The notes under the pieces are model-generated. The model worked only from the letters and a program-made list of their open reading frames with translations. It was not told where the DNA came from and did no database searches. 49,310 nucleotides of DNA from UBA3263 sp964528425 (GTDB taxonomy: Bacteria; Bacteroidota; Bacteroidia; Bacteroidales; Muribaculaceae), in contig CAZGTD010000013.1 of the NCBI GenBank assembly GCA_964528425.1, positions 1-49,310 of the forward strand, read 5' to 3'. Position 1 is the stretch's first letter. Each line of letters starts with the position of its first letter. Positions 33,216-42,127 of the stretch are shown here, one piece after another. The position numbers and the translations under genes are program-made.

Positions 33216-34496
33216 ATGAAGATTCCGGCTCTGAGAATAAATATCGGTAAACTAAAGGCATGGAGTTGCGCTGCAATTGCGTGCCTGTATATATTTTGCA
33301 AATATTTTCTTTCCAATGGCATGGGGTATATGCTGCTGGTTCTTCTTCTGCTGCTGTTTTCATATCGCACCCGGTTCCGGCTTACGATTCGCCGGAGCCA
33401 CGCGCCTGTCATTGCCTGCTCGTTGCTTTTCGGAGTGTATCTGGTTCTGTCAACCACCTGGACCATTGCAACACACACCACCTTTGCAACCTCGGTTCTG
33501 ACATTCGTTACTATATTAATCGGACTGTCGGCATTAGACCAGCGCGAGTTCTTTAAGATTCTTCCAACTGCCATTTTGATCTGCTCAGTGATTGAAATGG
33601 TTGGAATTTTTATGCCTTTATTTAGTCCGGCGCTGTATTTCCATATTCTGTCGCGCTTGCCTGGTGATACCTATGTAGCTGCCGTCGGCTTTCTGGCCCA
33701 TGGCCGTTTATGTGGATTTAATCCGCAAACGGCCTATGCGGGATTTTTTATGTCAATTGGTATTGCCGTATTATTCAATGAATTAGTGTTCCGGAGTCAT
33801 AAAGGTTGGATTCGAGTTTTTTATCTGTTGCTATTGTTGCTCGAAGTAGTTGCGCTTGTAATGACTTTTAAGCGCGGGCCGATGCTCTGTGTGGTTTTTT
33901 CTTCAATCTTTGTTTTATTCTACAATAAAAAGGTATCTATTGTCAGTGCTCTGAAATATGGGCTGGTGATAATAGTTTTGGGGGTGACTGCGGTGCAGTT
34001 GCTGAGGAATATACCGGAGGTTGACGAATCTATCGAGCAGTCGATGGAGCGATTCGAGCAGAAAGATGGTCAGGACATGACTTCGGGCCGCGGCAAACTG
34101 AATGACCGCGCCATATACCTTTTCGAGCAGAATCCGTTACTCGGAATAGGCTACGGCGGCTTTGGCGTTGACTCAGAATTGGGCAACCATAACGTTTATC
34201 TTGAAGTGCTTTGCGAGTGCGGACTGGTCGGTGTGGTGCTGTATGTGGCGTTTCTGGCTGTTAATCTTTTGAAGATTCTGATTTCTGTAAGGAAGAAGAA
34301 CGGCGATTTAATGTTATTGAATCTGAGCTTGTTTTATCAGCTGTTCTATATAGTTCATTCGGCTGTTGAGAACTGCCTGACCGACAATTTTGTGTTTCTT
34401 ACCTACATGTTGATGGCGTCGCTCCCCTACGCCGTTGAAACTAAGAAGCCAGCGTATGCAAAATCCAATCTATCGCGTGTGTTACTGCCTTGTTAG
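33216..34496 (+). CDS. Wzy-like O-antigen/EPS polymerase or ligase-type membrane protein
   Basis: A 426-residue integral membrane protein with about 10-12 helices (for example MGYMLLVLLLLLF, LLLLLLEVVALVMTF, VVLYVAFLAVNLLKIL). The large loop NPLLGIGYGGFGVDSELGNHNVYLEVLCECG has the G(I/V)GxGxF ... HNxYLE pattern of the O-antigen ligase/Wzy family. It is expected to polymerise lipid-linked repeat units in the periplasm. Base composition is more AT-rich than the precursor genes, as usual for wzy. It overlaps the next gene by 41 bases. Confidence 0.85.
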   Translation: MKIPALRINIGKLKAWSCAAIACLYIFCKYFLSNGMGYMLLVLLLLLFSYRTRFRLTIRRSHAPVIACSLLFGVYLVLSTTWTIATHTTFATSVLTFVTILIGLSALDQREFFKILPTAILICSVIEMVGIFMPLFSPALYFHILSRLPGDTYVAAVGFLAHGRLCGFNPQTAYAGFFMSIGIAVLFNELVFRSHKGWIRVFYLLLLLLEVVALVMTFKRGPMLCVVFSSIFVLFYNKKVSIVSALKYGLVIIVLGVTAVQLLRNIPEVDESIEQSMERFEQKDGQDMTSGRGKLNDRAIYLFEQNPLLGIGYGGFGVDSELGNHNVYLEVLCECGLVGVVLYVAFLAVNLLKILISVRKKNGDLMLLNLSLFYQLFYIVHSAVENCLTDNFVFLTYMLMASLPYAVETKKPAYAKSNLSRVLLPC

Positions 34497-34971
34497 GCTG
34501 CTGCGCCGGGGGTATGAAACGGTCTATGTTGAAAAACTCCGCAAGAGCCTCGGCAACATCGGACCCAATTCGCTTCTAACCTCTAAAGTAAGCATATCGT
34601 GCCCCCAAAACGTGTTCATCGGTAATAACTCTTATATAAACGGCGGTCAAATCATAGCCGGCAATAAAAGTAGGATTACAATCGGCAATGATTGCTTGAT
34701 TTCCTATAACGTTCATATCCGCTGCACATCGCACGTTATTGACAATCCCGACGAATTAATACGAACCCAAGGCGAATGGGAGGCCGACATAACAATCGGC
34801 AATAACGTTTGGATTGGATTCGGCGCACAGATTCTGCCCGGAGTAACCGTCGGCGATAATTCAGTTATAGGAGCCGGAGCGGTGGTTACTAAAAATGTTG
34901 AGGCCGACACTATTGTTGGCGGAGTACCCGCAAAACTCATCCGCAGGAGAAAAACATCATTGTGGCAGTAA
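34456..34971 (+). CDS. Hexapeptide-repeat acyltransferase
   Basis: A 171-residue left-handed beta-helix transferase from the ATG at 34456 (MQNPIYRVCYCLVRLL), overlapping wzy by 41 bases. Repeats are visible in CPQNVFIGNNSYINGG, ITIGNDCLISYNVHI and ADITIGNNVWIGFGAQILPG, ending GAGAVVTKNVEADTIVGGVPAKLI, as in Maa/LacA-type O-acetyltransferases. Probably decorates a sugar of the repeat unit with acetyl; the acceptor is not known. Confidence 0.87.
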   Translation: MQNPIYRVCYCLVRLLRRGYETVYVEKLRKSLGNIGPNSLLTSKVSISCPQNVFIGNNSYINGGQIIAGNKSRITIGNDCLISYNVHIRCTSHVIDNPDELIRTQGEWEADITIGNNVWIGFGAQILPGVTVGDNSVIGAGAVVTKNVEADTIVGGVPAKLIRRRKTSLWQ

Positions 34972-36437
34972 CAAATCTGTTAAATAAGCGTGGAGCGAGT
35001 GCCGACGCCATATATATGACCATAGTTAAGGTCATGACGGCTCTAATAGGCATGATAAACATTAAGCTGGTTTCCGAGGCATTTTCGCTTCAGGATTATG
35101 GCACTTATGCGCAGGCGCTGCTTTTAACCACTACCGTTACCTCCATCACCATTCTCGGAATGACCGATGGCGTGAACTTTTGGTATAACAACCAAAATAT
35201 TCCCGTTGGCCAGCGCCAATCGTCGGTGGCCACTCTTTTTACTCTCCAAACAATAATTGGTGTTATATGCGGCATTGCCATTCTTTGTTGCGGGCCAGCG
35301 ATAACCGACTATTTTAAAAATCCGGCTTTAGGCGCAACGTATGTTTGGATAGCATTCCAGCCGCTGCTCAACAATTATCTGCCTATGATGCAGAATCTGT
35401 TTGTTTCGGTTGGTAAAGCCCGGGTAATCGTTGTTCGCAACCTGGTTATCTCAGTGGTGCGCCTGCTGATTTTCTGCTATGCCTGCTTCGTTTCAAAGTC
35501 GGTGATAACAATATTGGCTTCATGTTTTATCTTCGATGTTTTGCAGACCGGTTATTTAGGTTTTCTGTTGAAGAGATTCGGAGTGAATTTGTCGGTAAAG
35601 CTCTTTGACCATAAGCTGATCGGCAAGCTGATGAAGTTCTGCATTCCAATGGCAATAGCCGTTATTCTCAATTCCCTGCTGCGCGATAGCGACAAGTGGA
35701 TCGTCGGCTATATGGGCAACACCGACCAAGTGGCTATCTACACTAACTGCAGCCGCGTTTTGCCGTTCGATATGCTGACTACGTCGTTTGCCATCGTTCT
35801 TATTCCGGTAATCACCCGCTTTTTGTCGACAAACCGCCAACGGGTTGCCGCGATTTTCACTGATTATCTGAACCTTTGCGCCATAACGTCGATTATTTTG
35901 ATTCTTCCGGCCATTGTAATGTCGCGCGAGCTTTTGCTGACGCTCTATGCTGCCGACTATCTGCCCGGCCTTACAATTTTTATTATCTATCTGTTTGTCG
36001 ACTTAATCCGCTCGGCCAACATAACCATTCTTTTCATCACCTCAGGAAACTCTAAGCAGCTTATGCTGATTGCCGGAATTAGCCTTGTGCTGAATATTCT
36101 TCTGGCGATTCCTCTCTATTGGACACTGGGTTTTGTCGGGCCGGCAGTGGCAACAATATCGGTAATGGTATTATCTACGATAGCCATGTTTGTCGGAGGC
36201 AACCGGATTGTGGGCGCCAATTTGGCGGCGATGTTCGATTTTAAGCGTATTGCGGTTATAATTTTCGAGGTATTGGTCGTTGCGGTTCTCTATAAACTGT
36301 TGAGTTCCGCGTTGCCCGATATGGAGGTAATCATAAAGTTTATAATTCTATATTTGCCTGCCGTGGGCTTGTTGGCCCTGCTTAATCGCAAATCGATAAC
36401 CCTATACCTGAGAAAGTTAAACCATATTGAAAGCTGA
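34962..36437 (+). CDS. Wzx-like oligosaccharide flippase (MATE/MVF superfamily)
   Basis: A 491-residue membrane protein with 12-14 helices, starting at a GTG that overlaps the acetyltransferase by 10 bases. It has the polysaccharide-synthase layout: an N-terminal region IKLVSEAFSLQDYGTYAQALL, MAIAVILNSLLRDSDKWIVGYMGN, and RELLLTLYAADYLPG. It moves the undecaprenyl-linked repeat unit across the inner membrane for Wzy. Clusters with wzy as expected for a Wzx/Wzy-dependent pathway. Confidence 0.9.
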   Translation: MAVTNLLNKRGASADAIYMTIVKVMTALIGMINIKLVSEAFSLQDYGTYAQALLLTTTVTSITILGMTDGVNFWYNNQNIPVGQRQSSVATLFTLQTIIGVICGIAILCCGPAITDYFKNPALGATYVWIAFQPLLNNYLPMMQNLFVSVGKARVIVVRNLVISVVRLLIFCYACFVSKSVITILASCFIFDVLQTGYLGFLLKRFGVNLSVKLFDHKLIGKLMKFCIPMAIAVILNSLLRDSDKWIVGYMGNTDQVAIYTNCSRVLPFDMLTTSFAIVLIPVITRFLSTNRQRVAAIFTDYLNLCAITSIILILPAIVMSRELLLTLYAADYLPGLTIFIIYLFVDLIRSANITILFITSGNSKQLMLIAGISLVLNILLAIPLYWTLGFVGPAVATISVMVLSTIAMFVGGNRIVGANLAAMFDFKRIAVIIFEVLVVAVLYKLLSSALPDMEVIIKFIILYLPAVGLLALLNRKSITLYLRKLNHIES

Positions 36438-36443
36438 TTCTTT

Positions 36444-37586
36444 ATGAGCCATCGACTGAAGGTTTTTGTTGTTTCAAGGGGGATTCCGACTGAGGAGAAT
36501 CCGATGAGCGGAATCTTTGAGTGGGACCAGGCCAGGGCGCTGAAAGCCGCGGGCGTTGAGGTTACGTTTATTGTTCTCGACCTGAGGTCGTTGCGCCGCA
36601 AGCGCTCCCTTTCGACGCGCACATACATGCGCGACGGCATAAACATCATTTACGGTTCAATGCCCTTGGGAGCATTGCCGGCGCCGGTGGTTTATACCTT
36701 TGGCCGCCTGAAGCTGAAGCGCTTGATTGGTAAAGCCATAAGGCTTTATGGACGCCCCGACATAATCCACGGCCATTTCACCGAAATAGGGGCCATCACG
36801 GCCTCCGTGGCCCGAAAGGAGGGTATTCCGTGCGTTATCACCGAGCATAGCTCTGCTATGAACCGCAACGTACTTTCCTCGTCGACAATATACTTTGGTC
36901 AGCGCGGGTATTCGGATGCCAACGCGGTGATAGCCGTTAGCGATGGTCTCAGCCGCCGGATTGCAGAGCATTTTGGAGTCTCATCGACTGTTATTCCCAA
37001 TGTTGTTGACGTTGCTGCATTGCGGTTCCCCCAAAAAACGGCTAAGCGCTCTCGCGCTAAACTTTTCGTGGCAATAGGGAACCTATTGCCACTAAAAGGT
37101 CATGACCTTTTAGTGGCAAGTTTCGCCAACCCCGGAATTGACAAGGATTCTCGGCTGATAATTATTGGCGAGGGCCCCGAACGCGAAAATTTGCAGCGAC
37201 AGATCAGCAGCCTCGCAATGCAAGACCGGATTATCTTGGCCGGCAGGAAAAACCGAAATGAGATTTCCGAATTTCTTGCCCAGGCCGATTGCTTCGTATT
37301 GGCTTCGCGGTCAGAGACTTTTGGCGTGGTATATATCGAGGCGATGTTTGCCGGGCTGCCGGTTATTGCAACGCGCTGCGGCGGCCCTGAGGATTTCGTC
37401 AGCGCCGAAACCGGCTTGCTGATTGATACTGAAAACGTTGATCAACTGACCGAGGCATTGAAATATATGAGCGAAAATATCGGCAACTATTCGTCGGAAG
37501 AAATCCATAAATACGCAATTGATAAGTTCAGCCCCGAAGTTATTGCCCGGCAGCTGATACAAGTTTATAAATCAATAACAGAATAA
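36444..37586 (+). CDS. GT4 glycosyltransferase containing a DNA palindrome
   Basis: A 380-residue GT-B glycosyltransferase. The donor-binding half has IGNLLPLKGHDLLVASF, LIIIGEGPEREN, and the family-4 EX7E element in SETFGVVYIEAMFAGLP, followed by ATRCGGPEDFV. The N-terminal half has IIHGHFTEIGAIT for the acceptor. Acts at the cytoplasmic face on the lipid-linked intermediate; the sugar is unknown. Codons for about residues 209-226 contain two mutually exclusive perfect hairpins (37068-37119), yet the protein motif there is normal. Confidence 0.9.
   Translation: MSHRLKVFVVSRGIPTEENPMSGIFEWDQARALKAAGVEVTFIVLDLRSLRRKRSLSTRTYMRDGINIIYGSMPLGALPAPVVYTFGRLKLKRLIGKAIRLYGRPDIIHGHFTEIGAITASVARKEGIPCVITEHSSAMNRNVLSSSTIYFGQRGYSDANAVIAVSDGLSRRIAEHFGVSSTVIPNVVDVAALRFPQKTAKRSRAKLFVAIGNLLPLKGHDLLVASFANPGIDKDSRLIIIGEGPERENLQRQISSLAMQDRIILAGRKNRNEISEFLAQADCFVLASRSETFGVVYIEAMFAGLPVIATRCGGPEDFVSAETGLLIDTENVDQLTEALKYMSENIGNYSSEEIHKYAIDKFSPEVIARQLIQVYKSITE
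37068..37119. repeat. Perfect 34-base palindrome overlapping a second hairpin, inside a GT4 gene
   Basis: Positions 37086-37119 read identically on both strands (17-base arms, no loop). Positions 37068-37078 and 37082-37092 form an 11-bp perfect hairpin with a 3-base loop that shares bases 37086-37092 with the palindrome, so only one can fold at a time. Confidence 0.92.
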
Positions 37587-37589
37587 GAT

Positions 37590-38699
37590 ATGAAAGGAAA
37601 GGTTTGTCATCTGACCAGCGTGCATCCCGCTAAGGATGGCCGAATTTTCTATAAAGAATGCTCATCGCTGGCCAAGGCAGGCTATGACGTTACTCTCGTG
37701 GCCGCCGGAGCTGACAATGAGGTTTGCAACGGCGTGAAGATTGTTGGGGTGCCGGTTCAGAAGCCGGGACGCCTTCATCGTATGACCAGGGTAGGGCGCG
37801 ACGTTTATCGCAAAGCTCTCGAAATTGATGCCGACATATATCATATCCACGACCCCGAGCTGCTCCCCTTTGCCCTTAAACTCAAAAAGAAAGGCAAAAA
37901 AGTAATCTTCGACTCCCACGAATTCGTAGCTGAGCAGATTCGTACTAAAGAGTATATTCCTTCGATTTTCAGAGGATGTATTTCCGGTGCGTATAAATTA
38001 TTTGAAGGTTACATATGCCGGAAATTGGATGCAGTAATTGAAGTGTGTACTTTAGATGGAAAGGATTATTTTGAAGGGCGTTGCAAACATAGAGTTTTTA
38101 TAACTAACGCGCCGATTATTGAAGATAAAAACTTATGCAGTAAAACGAGTGATTTAAAGGGAGATAAGGTGGTTCATGTCGGCGGATTAACTTATGAAAG
38201 GGGAATTAAATATCTTGCGGAAGCCGCTGTTAAAGCCGACTGCCAACTCGTTTTGGCGGGACAGTTCTCGTCGCCTGACTTCGAAGCTCAAATAAAGAGT
38301 ATTTGTGGGGAAAGGTTAGAATATTGTGGAGTTATTCTTTCTGGCGAGGTACCTGAATTATTGAGTCAGTGCTCAATTGGCACATGTACTTTGTTGGACA
38401 AAGGACAATACGCCCACTTGGATATCTTGCCCACGAAAATCTATGACTATATGTCGGCAGGACTCCCGGTCATAATGTCCGATTTCCCCTTTTTGAAACA
38501 ATTCAATAAGGAGAATCAAATAGGAATTTGTGTTAAACCTGATGATGCTGAAGCCATAGCAAGTGCCATTGAGTATTTGTCAACGCACTCTGAAGAGGCG
38601 CAAAAAATGGGCAAGAATGGTCAGCAGCTGGTGCTGAAAAAACTGAATTGGGCGTCCCAGGAAGAAGTGCTCACAGAATTCTATAGTTCTTTAATATAA
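37590..38699 (+). CDS. GT4-type glycosyltransferase, composition-mosaic
   Basis: A 369-residue GT-B enzyme. N-terminal: CHLTSVHPAKDGRIFYKECSS (the short first-strand loop of WcaL/TuaC-like members) and YHIHDPELLPFALKL. C-terminal: VHVGGLTYERGIKYLAEA and ILPTKIYDYMSAGLPVIMSD. It adds one sugar of the repeat unit. The first third matches neighbouring base use, while from about 37940 to 38700 the DNA is clearly more AT-rich, suggesting recombination inside the gene next to the FRG/TIR pair. Confidence 0.88.
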   Translation: MKGKVCHLTSVHPAKDGRIFYKECSSLAKAGYDVTLVAAGADNEVCNGVKIVGVPVQKPGRLHRMTRVGRDVYRKALEIDADIYHIHDPELLPFALKLKKKGKKVIFDSHEFVAEQIRTKEYIPSIFRGCISGAYKLFEGYICRKLDAVIEVCTLDGKDYFEGRCKHRVFITNAPIIEDKNLCSKTSDLKGDKVVHVGGLTYERGIKYLAEAAVKADCQLVLAGQFSSPDFEAQIKSICGERLEYCGVILSGEVPELLSQCSIGTCTLLDKGQYAHLDILPTKIYDYMSAGLPVIMSDFPFLKQFNKENQIGICVKPDDAEAIASAIEYLSTHSEEAQKMGKNGQQLVLKKLNWASQEEVLTEFYSSLI

Positions 38700-38773
38700 G
38701 CCGAACTATGGTGGCAATCATCGAGGAGGATTTTTCCCGTATACTTAATTAGATTTAGAGGTTGTAAGAAACT

Positions 38774-39766
38774 GTGACAAAGCCGATAATTCTTCCGGAG
38801 CAATTTACTAAGGACGGAACGAAATTCATCAAACGTTTTCGTTTCGTCTGTGGCCACAGCGTTCCTGTTTTCGAGGTTGATAACTTAGCTGCATTTAATC
38901 AGCTTATCGGATATTCTAAGTTTGTTAACCGTGATTATGGAACGGTTTATTATCGGGGCACAAACGGACTCTTCGAAACGGTAAGGCCCTCAATTATGCG
39001 CGGGCGCAAGCGCGGCCAGGCTTTGGATATAACAGAACTTATTCATAAAATTGAGGCAGATGAATATTTGAACCCCTCGCTACAACTTGAAAATACAATA
39101 GCACCAGACAAAGGTAATATTATAGCGACGACAAAACAGAATAAAAGAATTCGCCGATGCAATAAGTATAGAATAGAAGGCCTTTTGCAGCATTATGCCG
39201 GATTTACGCGCTTTGTTGATATTGTTGATAACCACTGGATAGCGCTATGGATGGGTTTACATAGGTTTGATTCATGCGGTGAGGGGAAGAAGTTTATTAA
39301 ATGTACCAAACGGGAATTGACGCCCTTCGACGTGCTCAGCAGGGTTAAAGACCCATCGACAGCTCATCTATTATCGGAAGAATTATATGTTTATATTCTC
39401 CTGTTAGCATTTCCGGATAGGAACGTCGAATCATATAATGGTGTGGTTGAAACAAGCGAATTGGTTCTGGTAGACCTTCGTAAGGCTCTTCCTTCATTTT
39501 ATCTGCGTCCGCATGCCCAACACGCTTTGGTTATGCGCCGACGCGATAGCGGGGAGAAAAGTACCAATGCCTCCTACTATGATCTCGCTGAGGAAGTTGT
39601 CGGTATATTAAGGGTTAGAATAGACGTTGCGGCCCGATGGTTAGGTGACGGGCAATTGGTTTCACAGGAAAACATGTTTCCCTCGCCATCAGTAGATAAT
39701 GGATATAATGGATTGCTGAAGAACCAGTTGTTTCAGTATCCCTTTGAAATAAAAAAATATTTTTAA
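38774..39766 (+). CDS. FRG-domain protein
   Basis: A 330-residue soluble protein with a GTG start. The FRG domain fits residues about 43-200: VYYRGTNGLFETVRPSIMR (Y60-R61-G62 in the FRG position) and the second motif LLQHYAGFTRFVDIVDNHWIALWMGL, which corresponds to QHxGxxTRxxDxxxxxxxALxFA. The biochemical activity of FRG domains is not firmly established; the domain is found in phage-defence contexts. There is a 74-base gap before it with no recognisable promoter, and the TIR gene follows after 46 bases. Nothing suggests a sugar-related role. Confidence 0.8.
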   Translation: MTKPIILPEQFTKDGTKFIKRFRFVCGHSVPVFEVDNLAAFNQLIGYSKFVNRDYGTVYYRGTNGLFETVRPSIMRGRKRGQALDITELIHKIEADEYLNPSLQLENTIAPDKGNIIATTKQNKRIRRCNKYRIEGLLQHYAGFTRFVDIVDNHWIALWMGLHRFDSCGEGKKFIKCTKRELTPFDVLSRVKDPSTAHLLSEELYVYILLLAFPDRNVESYNGVVETSELVLVDLRKALPSFYLRPHAQHALVMRRRDSGEKSTNASYYDLAEEVVGILRVRIDVAARWLGDGQLVSQENMFPSPSVDNGYNGLLKNQLFQYPFEIKKYF

Positions 39767-39812
39767 ACGGGAAGTCTGTCCTATCAATAAAAAATATAAA
39801 ATAAGAAAGATT

Positions 39813-42119
39813 ATGGCGGTAAATAGGGTTTTTCTGTCGCATAGCAGCGTTGACAAGGATTTTGTTCGACTTGTTAAGGAGGCTTTTGGCGATGCGGCCA
39901 TTATCGACGAGGTGGATTTTGCTGCCGGAGCGCGAACTATGGATGAAATCGTTGAGAAAATCGGCGATTCGAAGATTTTTGTTGCTTTCCTGTCGAAAGA
40001 AGCGTTAGACTCGGAGTGGGTTCAAAAGGAGCTGGCAATGGCGATTGAACACATGGAGAGCAAAGACCTGGACTTGTTGATTTTTCGGCTGGACAATGTT
40101 GCAACCTATACGAATACGAAAATTCCCGAAAAGCTGCGTAAAAACTATAATATTCGTCCTGCTATATCGCCGGAAATGGTTATTTCGCGCATTCGTGAGC
40201 GCATAAAAATGTTTGAGCTGCGCAACAATCCGGCGCTGCGCGAGGCCGAAAATCTTTTTATAGGTCGCTCGGATTTGGTTAGCCGGTTTGAGAGCGAATT
40301 TTCCACCCTCGACAGCTCGCGGCCAACATTTATAGTCGCGTCGAACTACTATAAAGGTATGGGTAGACGCAAGTTTTGTACCCACACACTCGGACGGACC
40401 GGCCTGCTGAAGGGTACCCAAGAGCCGATAACGATTACTCTAACTAAAGGCGAAAGCATCGAAAACTATATTCTGAAGCTTAATAGCTATTTGGGGTCTG
40501 ACGCTGATGTTGTTGAAAGTCTGTATCAGCTTTCGCCGGAGCGGAAGATTGAAAAGGCTATTGAGATGACAAAGGAATATAAGCGCAATAGCCGGTTGAT
40601 TTTTATTCAAGACCGCGGAGCTATCGTGTTGCCTAACCACCAAATGGTTGACTGGTTCTATAGTCTGACTCAGGCGCCGGCGCTGAAAAATAATGTTACT
40701 TTCTGCTTAATTTCCGACTTTGAACCGAATTTTCGCTACCTGATTGGCGAAAATCGCGGAATGGCCTTCCACGTTACGGAACTCAATAAACCTGAAACGC
40801 GCAATCTTTTTCTGCTTCTGCTCGATATTTGGGGAATCGGTGCGACGCTATCGGCCGAAGATAAGCAAAAGTTTATTGACAAGCTAACCGGAATCCCCGC
40901 TCAGATAAAATTTATTGTTCAGCTAATCAAAGCCGTTAAGCCGTTTACCGCACTGCAAAATCTCGACCAAATCAGCGACTACTATGACTCATTCTCGTCA
41001 TCGCTGCTTGAGGCAGTGCAAAAGAATAAACTTGCTCTCGACGTGGCGCTGCTTCTAAGCGACGGCCCGCTGAGCTTGAGTGTTTTGGGCGATGTTTTCG
41101 CCGATGACGAGTTAACCCAAGCCATAAAATATCTAAAAGAATACTCGGCGCTTGATCTGATTGAAGAAGATTCAGTGGTTGCAACGTTAAATTCAACGTT
41201 TGCCGACTTCTTGAAGCGCCGCCGCCTGCGCCCCTCGGCCGAAGTTGAGGCGAAGTTTCAAAAAGTAATATCCGGTTATGCAAGTCGAGGGCTTGACAAT
41301 TTGATTAAAGATGACTTCTCGCGATTTATGGCTACGCTGGATAGCCTGGTTAAGGGAGGCAAAGAAATCCCCAAGAAATATTTCCTGGCCCCGCTCCTGA
41401 TCAATAATATTATTAAAGATTACTATGCGGGAAATTATGACAGGGTTGAAACACTTTGCAAGCGGCTGCTCGATCAGCGCAACGTTGACCCGCAGGTAAC
41501 ATGGGAACTGCAATACCATTTGGTTAGAGTCTATGCGCGAACGGGCAATGAAAAGTTCTGGGGAGCACTCCATAATAGTGACCTTTCGCACAAGGATAAA
41601 AACTTTTTGCAAGGATTCTATTATCGCAATCGCTATTCGCGAGAAGACAACGAGCTGGCATTAGCATTTTTCCTTGACGTACTCGCTGAGGATCCCCACC
41701 ATTCGCGAGCACTTCGCGAGATAGTCAATACCTATATTCTTTTAGACGAATATCGCGAAGCACTGAAATATGCTAAAGATAATTATCTGAATAACCCCAA
41801 AGATATTCTTCATTTGCAGTCATATTTTGCGTCGCTGATACGTATTGGCGAAAGTGGCCACGAAGATACCCTCAACGAACTGATAGAGGCCGCCGAAAAT
41901 AATGCGGACCCGCGTTCGGTAGACGTTTTGCGCTGTATGAAAGGCGAATATGCCTATTGGGTAGAAAAGGATCTGGCTAAAGCAGAACGCCTGCTCAACG
42001 ATGCCTTCAGGCATAACGATAACAAACGTTTTCCGCTGAAAGCCCTCATTGCAATTTATAAAAACGCCGGCGAACTCGCAAAAATTAAAGAAACCAAAAA
42101 TCTCCTATCAAGGCTATAG
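39813..42119 (+). CDS. TIR-STAND-like-TPR protein (NLR-like defence protein)
   Basis: A 768-residue protein. Residues 1-115 form a TIR domain (NRVFLSHSSVDKDFVRLVKEAF, IFVAFLSKEALDSEWVQKELAMAI); Glu73 sits where TIR NADases have the catalytic glutamate. Residues about 147-400 look like a STAND/NACHT-type NTPase (LFIGRSDLVSRFE), but the P-loop region FIVASNYYKGMGRRKF lacks the usual GK(S/T); RLIFIQDRG (261-269) could be the Walker B strand. Residues about 400-480 look like a winged helix (LALDVALLLSDGPLSLSVLGDVF). The rest is helical, TPR-like. Such proteins sense phage components and deplete NAD; that function here is inferred from architecture. Downstream gene follows in 8 bases. Confidence 0.8.
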   Translation: MAVNRVFLSHSSVDKDFVRLVKEAFGDAAIIDEVDFAAGARTMDEIVEKIGDSKIFVAFLSKEALDSEWVQKELAMAIEHMESKDLDLLIFRLDNVATYTNTKIPEKLRKNYNIRPAISPEMVISRIRERIKMFELRNNPALREAENLFIGRSDLVSRFESEFSTLDSSRPTFIVASNYYKGMGRRKFCTHTLGRTGLLKGTQEPITITLTKGESIENYILKLNSYLGSDADVVESLYQLSPERKIEKAIEMTKEYKRNSRLIFIQDRGAIVLPNHQMVDWFYSLTQAPALKNNVTFCLISDFEPNFRYLIGENRGMAFHVTELNKPETRNLFLLLLDIWGIGATLSAEDKQKFIDKLTGIPAQIKFIVQLIKAVKPFTALQNLDQISDYYDSFSSSLLEAVQKNKLALDVALLLSDGPLSLSVLGDVFADDELTQAIKYLKEYSALDLIEEDSVVATLNSTFADFLKRRRLRPSAEVEAKFQKVISGYASRGLDNLIKDDFSRFMATLDSLVKGGKEIPKKYFLAPLLINNIIKDYYAGNYDRVETLCKRLLDQRNVDPQVTWELQYHLVRVYARTGNEKFWGALHNSDLSHKDKNFLQGFYYRNRYSREDNELALAFFLDVLAEDPHHSRALREIVNTYILLDEYREALKYAKDNYLNNPKDILHLQSYFASLIRIGESGHEDTLNELIEAAENNADPRSVDVLRCMKGEYAYWVEKDLAKAERLLNDAFRHNDNKRFPLKALIAIYKNAGELAKIKETKNLLSRL

Positions 42120-42127
42120 AAAATAAT

